Shown: positions 16,453 to 20,060 of the stretch, piece after piece | How positions within the stretch are numbered: the stretch's first letter is position 1 | How the letters are laid out: the number at the start of each line of letters is the position of its first letter | IMG/VR virus record: IMGVR_UViG_3300010151_002876 | Location: 1-20,060 of that record | Source: a virus | Reading direction: 5' to 3' (one strand) | DNA length: 20,060 nt | Position numbers and translations under genes: made by a program | The notes under the pieces: generated by a model | What the model was told of the DNA's origin: nothing | The model's input: the letters and a program-made list of their open reading frames with translations, nothing else | The model's database searches: none

Positions 16453-18366
16453 TTAACTCCAAGGTAACTCGTTCCAATCTATACTATCATACTTATCGTA
16501 ACTTGGAGAGTAATCATAGGACATATCCCCATAAGTTAATCTTGTAAGTGTCCTAACAGTCTTCATTGGAAACCAAGAAGCCATAACAACATCTGATGCT
16601 ATAGCCCTACTATTACTTTGTCCTTTAGAAGCAAAATATGTCAGTTGCTTTGTGTATAATATTGATTTAGATATTCCCTCGTCATCTCCAAATGGTAATG
16701 TAATAATCCCCTCTTGGAACATAGGTGCTAATGAAGTTACACCAAACTTTTCGTCCCACTTGTTTTTATGTGTTTCATGTCCTTCTAGCTTTATACCTTG
16801 TGTTGCTGCAAACTTTTTAATCCTATCATCTTGCCTAATTGCTTTCTGGAATCCATTCTCTTCTATAACCCAATGATAACAATTGTATTTATCATACCAT
16901 TTCTTAATAAGCTCTAATGCTTCATCTAGACCACCACCTTGGTGGTTTTCTAAATCAACCATTGTTAATCTAGGTTTACTATCTTCAGTCTCTACTGCCC
17001 ATAGAAATCCTGCTTGATATCCTGTTGCAGCAGGGTCTAAACCAGCAACTAGATAACTTCCGTTAGGTATATACCCTAGAGGTATAGAAGGGTCATAACA
17101 TTTTTCTATAACTTCTGGATTGAATATATTAAGTCCTTCTGCCATAGCTTTATTTAAATAAACCATTTCAAAGTTCTTTAAACCACCTGTAGTAAGTGCA
17201 TCGTTCTTTCTATTCATCAACCATTTAAAAGTTCTAAAGCTACCCCACAACATACAGTCAACATGTTTCTCTTCATCAAACTCTGGTAAAGTACACATGC
17301 TATCGTGTGCTTCTTCAACTATTGTTTCCCATGCATTATTATTTAAAAGAGATGCATATAAATCTTCAGGGTGTTGTCTAGAGCCAATAAGAACCATAGC
17401 TGTATGTTCTTCTTTTCTTGAACCTAATGTTGTAGTCCACCATTGTTTAGTGTTTTCTCTTGACTTAGGTTGCATAGTAGAGCTATGGTCCTCAATGTCA
17501 TCTGCAATAATAATGTCACAATCTCTTGATAGAATTTTACCACCCCTTCCTATACCTATCATTGTTGGAGACTTAATACCAGGTATAGTTCTAGTAGCTA
17601 TAGTAAATTGATTTTGTGACCAAGATTTACCTGTTCTGTTTGCTGGTTTAAAATTACCACCTGGTCCACAGTAGGCTTCTTTTAATTTTTCATTAGCATC
17701 TAAAGTATCCATTATTGATGACACAGAGTTTTTAGCTATGTCCTCATTACCACCTACCCACATAATTCTGATATTAGGATTTGTACATATAAGCCAAACT
17801 ACAAAGTGTATAAGTAGTTCAGTCTTTCCATGCCTAGGTGGAGATAGAATCATTTGTTGTCCACCTGTCTCTATAGCTTTAATAATTGAATCTATCCATG
17901 CTTTATGGAAATCTGCTGTTTCAAATAGCTCACCTTTTTCTGTTTGAAAATACATATCTCTAAAGGCTTGAAAATCTTTTTCAGCTTGTTCAGTTGCTTC
18001 TGACTTCTTCCAACTCTTTGTTGCAGCTGCTTGTTCTATATCTTCTTGATAAGCACCTAATAATCTAGAAATGTGTGCTGGGGTACAACCTAGTAATTCA
18101 GCTATATCATTACGCTTCATAGTTCCATTAATTAAATCTAGTGCATAACCTTCTTCAACAAACTTATCATATAAGGCACCCCTTCTAGTAGTAGCTACTT
18201 TTGATTTATTTATTTTTTTCTCTTCAGGTTTATATTCACGATTCAGTTTAGAACTTCTATGAACTCTTTTTTGCTCTCTCCATTTACAAGTATCTGAACA
18301 ATATTTTCTTTTACCTTTAGGTAATGACTCGTCACATTCAGGAGATACACAAACTAAATTAGGCAT
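16453..18366 (-). CDS. terL: Terminase large subunit with N-terminal Cys4 and HTH regions, 637 aa
   Basis: TerL pumps DNA into the empty head using ATP and cuts the concatemer. The ATPase part shows Walker A (SPPRHGKT, Lys 181), Walker B (DCDIIIADD, 282-290) and a coupling motif (GSRQHPEDLY, 328-337). The RNase H-like nuclease part shows acidic residues at D444 (AGLDPAATG), E502/E503 (IEENGFQ) and D592 (SDVVMASW). Before the ATPase lies an unusual extension: a C-x4-C ... C-x3-C pattern (C6, C11, C23, C27), likely zinc binding, and a helix-turn-helix-like segment (NDIAELLGCTPAHISRLLGA, 86-105) of the type normally found in the small terminase. The ATG directly follows the previous stop (TGAATG), with GGAAGAAGAG upstream. 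The Cys pairs and HTH support this start over a later one. Confidence 0.95.
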   Translation of the reverse strand: MPNLVCVSPECDESLPKGKRKYCSDTCKWREQKRVHRSSKLNREYKPEEKKINKSKVATTRRGALYDKFVEEGYALDLINGTMKRNDIAELLGCTPAHISRLLGAYQEDIEQAAATKSWKKSEATEQAEKDFQAFRDMYFQTEKGELFETADFHKAWIDSIIKAIETGGQQMILSPPRHGKTELLIHFVVWLICTNPNIRIMWVGGNEDIAKNSVSSIMDTLDANEKLKEAYCGPGGNFKPANRTGKSWSQNQFTIATRTIPGIKSPTMIGIGRGGKILSRDCDIIIADDIEDHSSTMQPKSRENTKQWWTTTLGSRKEEHTAMVLIGSRQHPEDLYASLLNNNAWETIVEEAHDSMCTLPEFDEEKHVDCMLWGSFRTFKWLMNRKNDALTTGGLKNFEMVYLNKAMAEGLNIFNPEVIEKCYDPSIPLGYIPNGSYLVAGLDPAATGYQAGFLWAVETEDSKPRLTMVDLENHQGGGLDEALELIKKWYDKYNCYHWVIEENGFQKAIRQDDRIKKFAATQGIKLEGHETHKNKWDEKFGVTSLAPMFQEGIITLPFGDDEGISKSILYTKQLTYFASKGQSNSRAIASDVVMASWFPMKTVRTLTRLTYGDMSYDYSPSYDKYDSIDWNELPWS

Positions 18367-18570
18367 TCACTCTTCTTCCTGATTTATTAATGCTGATGTT
18401 TCATTATGTTGATTTACAAATTCATCTATTAATACACCTAGCTTTTGTATATTCACTCGATTAATTTTAATGCCTAACTGCTGTACTTCTTGTCCACCAC
18501 AAGCATTGGCTACTCGTATAGCCCACTTCTTTAGTTCTTTTGGTTCACTAAATATATTAGGTTTATCCAT
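18367..18570 (-). CDS. Hypothetical protein upstream of terL, 67 aa
   Basis: The ATG at 18570 has AGGTAGGAA just upstream, and the stop is directly followed by the terL start. The protein is helical throughout (KELKKWAIRVANACGG, 12-27; NIQKLGVLIDEFVNQHN, 40-56) and ends acidic. The position is where a small terminase gene normally lies, but at 67 aa it is short for one and no clear DNA-binding helix-turn-helix is visible. It could be a reduced small terminase or a helper of TerL, whose own N-terminus carries an HTH; this is inference from position. Confidence 0.75.
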   Translation of the reverse strand: MDKPNIFSEPKELKKWAIRVANACGGQEVQQLGIKINRVNIQKLGVLIDEFVNQHNETSALINQEEE

Positions 18571-18573
18571 TTC

Positions 18574-18636
18574 CTACCTCTTGGTTTTTCTATTAGAGCT
18601 GTATCTTTTTTTTGCTCCTTTTTTATTTACTGGCAT
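18574..18636 (-). CDS. Very small basic peptide, 20 aa
   Basis: ATG at 18636 is preceded by an excellent ribosome binding site (AGGAGGAGAG ending right before the start) and the frame ends at TAG 18574-18576, three bases before the next gene's start. The peptide begins MPVNKKGAKK and has 10 Lys or Arg among 20 residues. Its start overlaps the last 14 bases of the upstream 43-aa frame. The strong binding site might instead help the next gene, but that gene has its own site. A nucleic-acid-binding role would fit the charge; nothing more can be said. Confidence 0.5.
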   Translation of the reverse strand: MPVNKKGAKKRYSSNRKTKR

Positions 18637-18754
18637 CTCTCCTCCTAATCCTTCTATTATATTTAATACATCCTAGATTAATACATTTTTTAAATGTTCT
18701 TCTTATTTCTAGTTTTTCATTACAGCTTCTACAAACTGCAATAATTTTACTCAT
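18623..18754 (-). CDS. Small four-cysteine protein, 43 aa, possible zinc ribbon
   Basis: The frame runs from ATG 18754 to TAA 18623-18625 and fills the gap after the 159-aa gene. Two Cys pairs are visible, AVCRSCNEKLEI (C8-x2-C11) and FKKCINLGCIKY (C24-x4-C29), followed by a basic end (NRRIRRRDASK). This fits a minimal zinc-ribbon-like DNA-binding protein. Against it: no ribosome binding site is obvious upstream (only TCTTTTAG) and part of the region overlaps the 20-aa frame. The Cys spacing and the good fit into the gap support it. Confidence 0.5.
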   Translation of the reverse strand: MSKIIAVCRSCNEKLEIRRTFKKCINLGCIKYNRRIRRRDASK

Positions 18755-18764
18755 CTAAAAGATT

Positions 18765-19244
18765 CTAGTTGATTTTATTTAATATATCTTCTAGTAGATT
18801 ATGACTTACCGTATGTGAGCGTACTAGCCCTGTTTTGAGCAACTCGTCCCTCTCGAGCTTAATCGTACGTGAAAAAAAATTTTTTATTTCTAATATCTGT
18901 TTCATTAGGTAGGGGTTCAGTTCAGAAGGATTCCAGTAAAGAAGCTCGGTGGTGGGATAAATCCAGTAGAAGAAGTAATCTGGGAAAGTCTGCATAGCCT
19001 CCCCTATCTCTAGTTTGTCCCCCTCCCTATATAGTTCTAAGGAAACTAGGTTGGTTTCTTTAATATCTTTATCTGTTTTTATTTTAAGATACTTGGATTC
19101 TAATTCATTAGATACTATGAAGAAATCAGCACCCTTCTGCTTCTCTTCCTCGCCTGCTGGTCTTACTACATAGACAGTCTTACCATCTGAATCAACGATA
19201 TCTTCATACCATCTCTTTAAAAGCAACCTTCCTAATTCTTGCAT
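18765..19244 (-). CDS. Hypothetical protein, 159 aa, possibly a PD-(D/E)XK-type nuclease relative
   Basis: This is the first gene of the leftward module. GADFFIVSN (38-46), then YLKIKTDKDIKETNLVSLEL (52-71), then PDYFFYWIYPTTELLYW (88-104) recalls a phage nuclease-like family in which a conserved Asp is followed by 'ExKTD...TGN...E' and then an 'ADYxxYxxP' strand. The usual Glu of ExK is Lys (K54) here, so if related it may be inactive or may use another residue. The C-terminus is charged. The coding sequence ends in a CpG-rich stretch (18811-18870) unlike the rest of the coding DNA, resembling the intergenic region. The ATG at 19244 has only a weak AAGATAAG ahead; a TATAAT box lies at 19268-19273. 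Function is unresolved. Confidence 0.7.
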   Translation of the reverse strand: MQELGRLLLKRWYEDIVDSDGKTVYVVRPAGEEEKQKGADFFIVSNELESKYLKIKTDKDIKETNLVSLELYREGDKLEIGEAMQTFPDYFFYWIYPTTELLYWNPSELNPYLMKQILEIKNFFSRTIKLERDELLKTGLVRSHTVSHNLLEDILNKIN

Positions 19245-19267
19245 ATACTTATCTTACTGGTATAGTG

Positions 19268-19273
19268 ATTATA
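19268..19273 (-). promoter_or_regulatory. Perfect TATAAT box ahead of the leftward module
   Basis: Read on the minus strand this is TATAAT, 24 bases ahead of the ATG of the 159-aa gene, giving a leader of about 16 bases if used. No good TTGACA box lies 16-18 bases upstream, so it is a weak candidate in AT-rich DNA. Confidence 0.35.
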
Positions 19274-19335
19274 CAAATAACTTTTAATAAGGTATTTACA
19301 GGTGAAGGAGCTATCGGACGGCTAAAAGCTAGCTA

Positions 19336-19350
19336 CTTATCAGAGATAAG
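19336..19350. repeat. 6-bp perfect inverted repeat, 3-base loop
   Basis: cttatc-aga-gataag forms a compact hairpin in either transcript. It lies about 90 bases upstream of the first leftward gene. No T-run follows, so it is not a standard terminator; an operator or RNA structure is possible. Confidence 0.45.
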
Positions 19351-19455
19351 GACTGGGATTACCACAAGGCTAGTACCCAAGGATTACAATTTATTAAAAT
19401 TTCAAAAAAAAATTACACGCATATGTCCGCTAACGTACGAAAGGACTTAACACAT

Positions 19456-19497
19456 AAACACTACACATTAAAAAAGAAATTTTATAATGTTGTGTTT
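19456..19497. repeat. AT-rich imperfect inverted repeat, 12 pairs
   Basis: aaacac (19456-19461) pairs with gtgttt (19492-19497) and acatta (19465-19470) pairs with taatgt (19485-19490), with a small internal bulge and a 14-base A/T loop. It lacks a GC-rich stem and T-run, so a terminator call is not supported. A protein-binding site is possible. Confidence 0.45.
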
Positions 19498-19533
19498 ACT
19501 CTCCTTTACTGTTAAAGTAGGACATAGTGAACG

Positions 19534-19588
19534 GTGGTGTAGTTAATAGCTATACCTTCCTTGTCGTGTAAAATACCTGCTACACCAC
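19534..19588. repeat. 9-bp perfect inverted repeat around a 37-base loop
   Basis: gtggtgtag (19534-19542) is the exact reverse complement of ctacaccac (19580-19588). The loop contains the palindrome atagctat (19546-19553). It is too long in the acceptor arm and lacks a T-arm for a tRNA. It could be an RNA structure, operator or packaging/replication site. Confidence 0.55.
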
Positions 19589-19634
19589 AGTTCCTAATCA
19601 GACAAATTACCACATAATCTTTTAGGACTTACGT

Positions 19635-19650
19635 ACTATATATAGGGGGT
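19635..19650 (+). promoter_or_regulatory. Phage-polymerase-like promoter candidate 1
   Basis: actatatatagggggt resembles the 3' half of T7-type promoters (CACTATAGGG) around the start site. Evidence is only the similarity and its recurrence at 19842 and 19886. Confidence 0.3.
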
Positions 19651-19841
19651 AGCTAGGTTAAATCCCCCTTCACATACACACGCATACGCATAATGCGTGA
19701 GCGTATAAAGGAAATCTAAATCTAAAGTTTACATCTACATTCATGCTCGTATACGTACGAATGTAGGCGTATGTCCCACGATTCATTTAAAAATAGTTCC
19801 TATGGGTTGAAACGATTCTCACACGTACACGTAGGCGAGTA

Positions 19842-19853
19842 CACATAGGGAAA
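19842..19853 (+). promoter_or_regulatory. Phage-polymerase-like promoter candidate 2
   Basis: cacatagggaaa shares CACATAGGG with the site at 19886, 44 bases downstream. It points toward the rightward gene at 20013. Confidence 0.3.
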
Positions 19854-19885
19854 CATAAAAAAAATATCAGTAAAAAGATTTACTT

Positions 19886-19897
19886 CACATAGGGGAA
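19886..19897 (+). promoter_or_regulatory. Phage-polymerase-like promoter candidate 3
   Basis: cacataggggaa is the second CACATAGGG copy. It lies 116 bases ahead of the rightward gene's ATG, in the correct orientation. Confidence 0.3.
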
Positions 19898-19931
19898 TTA
19901 CAAGCATGGTCGAGTCGTGTTCTTTTGGTGC

Positions 19932-19960
19932 TTGACAAGATTTGAAACTTCGATTAGATT
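19932..19960 (+). promoter_or_regulatory. Sigma70-like promoter for the rightward gene
   Basis: A perfect TTGACA (19932-19937) is followed after exactly 17 bases by TAGATT (19955-19960), which matches four of six TATAAT positions. Transcription would start near 19967, giving a leader of about 46 bases before the ATG at 20013. This fits a host-polymerase promoter for the first rightward gene. Confidence 0.6.
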
Positions 19961-19965
19961 TGAAA
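19938..19965 (+). repeat. 10-bp direct repeat overlapping the promoter
   Basis: agatttgaaa occurs at 19938-19947 and 19956-19965, 18 bases apart. The first copy lies in the spacer and the second covers the -10 box, so a protein bound here would cover the promoter. It could also be chance in A/T-rich DNA. Confidence 0.4.
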
Positions 19966-19971
19966 TTAAGA

Positions 19972-19990
19972 AATTCAGATAAGCTGAATT
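19972..19990 (+). repeat. 7-bp hairpin in the leader of the rightward gene
   Basis: aattcag-ataag-ctgaatt is a perfect inverted repeat with a 5-base loop. It would lie at the 5' end of the transcript, ahead of the ribosome binding site AGAAGG (20001-20006), and could stabilise the mRNA or act as an operator. Confidence 0.5.
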
Positions 19991-20012
19991 GTTACACGAA
20001 AGAAGGCAAAAA

Positions 20013-20060
20013 ATGGGAAACCAACTAGCCGATAATATCTTCCATACGTATAGGAAGGTA
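20013..20060 (+). CDS. Start of a rightward gene, cut by window edge
   Basis: ATG at 20013 opens a frame that runs to the edge (16 codons, beginning MGNQLADNIFHTYRKV). AGAAGG sits six bases ahead and a sigma70-like promoter and hairpin leader lie upstream, which makes this a convincing start even though little of the protein is seen. It is divergent from the packaging/virion module, so it is probably the first gene of an early or replication module. The 16 residues are too few to name a family. Confidence 0.6.
   Translation, partial: MGNQLADNIFHTYRKV

Larger units (their letters stand above)
19425..19840. promoter_or_regulatory. Family of CpG-containing GTRRGCG(T/A)-type words
   Basis: gtgagcgtat (19697-19706), gtaggcgtat (19763-19772) and gtaggcgagt (19831-19840) share one pattern; gtgagcgtac (18815-18824) extends it into the end of the 159-aa gene, and the minus strand at 19425-19434 has a related word. 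The word acgtacgaa occurs at 19433-19441 and 19753-19761. The 6-bp palindromic pair acgcat-a-atgcgt lies at about 19685-19697. These are far denser than in the coding DNA and may be sites for a regulator, a modification system or packaging proteins. Confidence 0.4.
19245..20012. other. Divergent intergenic control region, 768 bp without a gene
   Basis: No credible gene is present on either strand. A 61-codon plus-strand frame from GTG 19265 has no ribosome binding site and odd composition, so it is left out. The region separates the leftward late module from a rightward gene. It differs from coding DNA in its CpG-rich words (acgtacgaa, gtaggcgtat, gcatacgcat), inverted repeats and promoter-like sites, listed separately. 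It may also hold a packaging site or replication origin, but no defined signal shows this. Confidence 0.85.

Noticed and set aside
1234-18676. Plus-strand frames of 60-104 codons inside the leftward genes
   Set aside because: They lie opposite well-supported genes, have no ribosome binding sites or family patterns, and arise from the low stop density opposite coding DNA.
19021-19035. Minus-strand ACTATATAGGGAGGG as a T7-like promoter
   Set aside because: It lies inside the 159-aa coding sequence, where it is explained by the residues LYREG; similarity alone is not enough.
19265-19450. 61-codon plus-strand frame starting at GTG in the intergenic region
   Set aside because: It has no ribosome binding site, overlaps the TATAAT box of the leftward genes, crosses a hairpin and CpG-rich words, and the product has no recognisable pattern.
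19456-19497. Rho-independent terminator between the divergent modules
   Set aside because: The stem is AT-only in large part with no T-run; divergent genes also need no terminator here.
19534-19588. tRNA gene
   Set aside because: The stem has 9 rather than 7 pairs, and there is no anticodon arm or GTTCRA T-arm on either strand.

Overview
This window is a piece of a tailed double-stranded DNA phage genome (Caudoviricetes). It is AT-rich, CpG-poor in its coding parts and has almost no space between genes. Standard stop codons (TAA, TAG, TGA) all end genes. There is no integrase, repressor, tRNA gene or CRISPR array. The general character (low GC, compact, large uncharacterised virion proteins) suggests a phage of an AT-rich, probably aquatic bacterium; the host cannot be named from the sequence.

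Positions 19244 down to 1 form one unbroken leftward (minus-strand) module for DNA packaging and the virion. In transcription order it holds: a 159-aa protein with a weak nuclease-like pattern; two very small genes not previously called (43 aa with four cysteines, 20 aa strongly basic); a 67-aa protein; the large terminase TerL (637 aa, with an added N-terminal Cys4 and helix-turn-helix region); the portal (577 aa); two small unknowns (61 and 106 aa); a giant 2164-aa protein, probably an internal or ejected virion protein; a 572-aa protein; a lytic-transglycosylase-like protein (318 aa from the better start); an 891-aa protein with a duplicated domain resembling ADP-ribosyltransferases; a 481-aa protein; and the first 306 residues of one more virion-type protein cut by the left edge. 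Most junctions are TAATG, TAGTG or TGAATG, so translation of the module is probably coupled. No major capsid, scaffold or tail-tube gene is recognisable, so these must lie elsewhere.

Positions 19245-20012 are non-coding and separate this module from a rightward gene that starts at 20013 and is cut by the right edge. This divergent control region is unlike the rest of the window. It carries clusters of CpG-containing TACG/CGTAC/GCGTA words, several inverted repeats, a sigma70-like promoter followed by a hairpin leader, and three plus-strand sites with an A-T-A-G-G-G core that resemble start sites of single-subunit phage RNA polymerases.

Functionally, TerL and the portal form the packaging motor at the capsid vertex. 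The giant protein, the transglycosylase-like protein and their neighbours are most simply read as proteins packaged in the head or tail and delivered with the DNA. The two most unusual features are a probable SLOG/YpsA-type Rossmann-like domain inside the giant protein and the tandem ART-like domains in the 891-aa protein. Both domain types are known from phage and plasmid 'polyvalent' proteins thought to act on the host just after DNA entry; their presence here is inferred from sequence patterns only.
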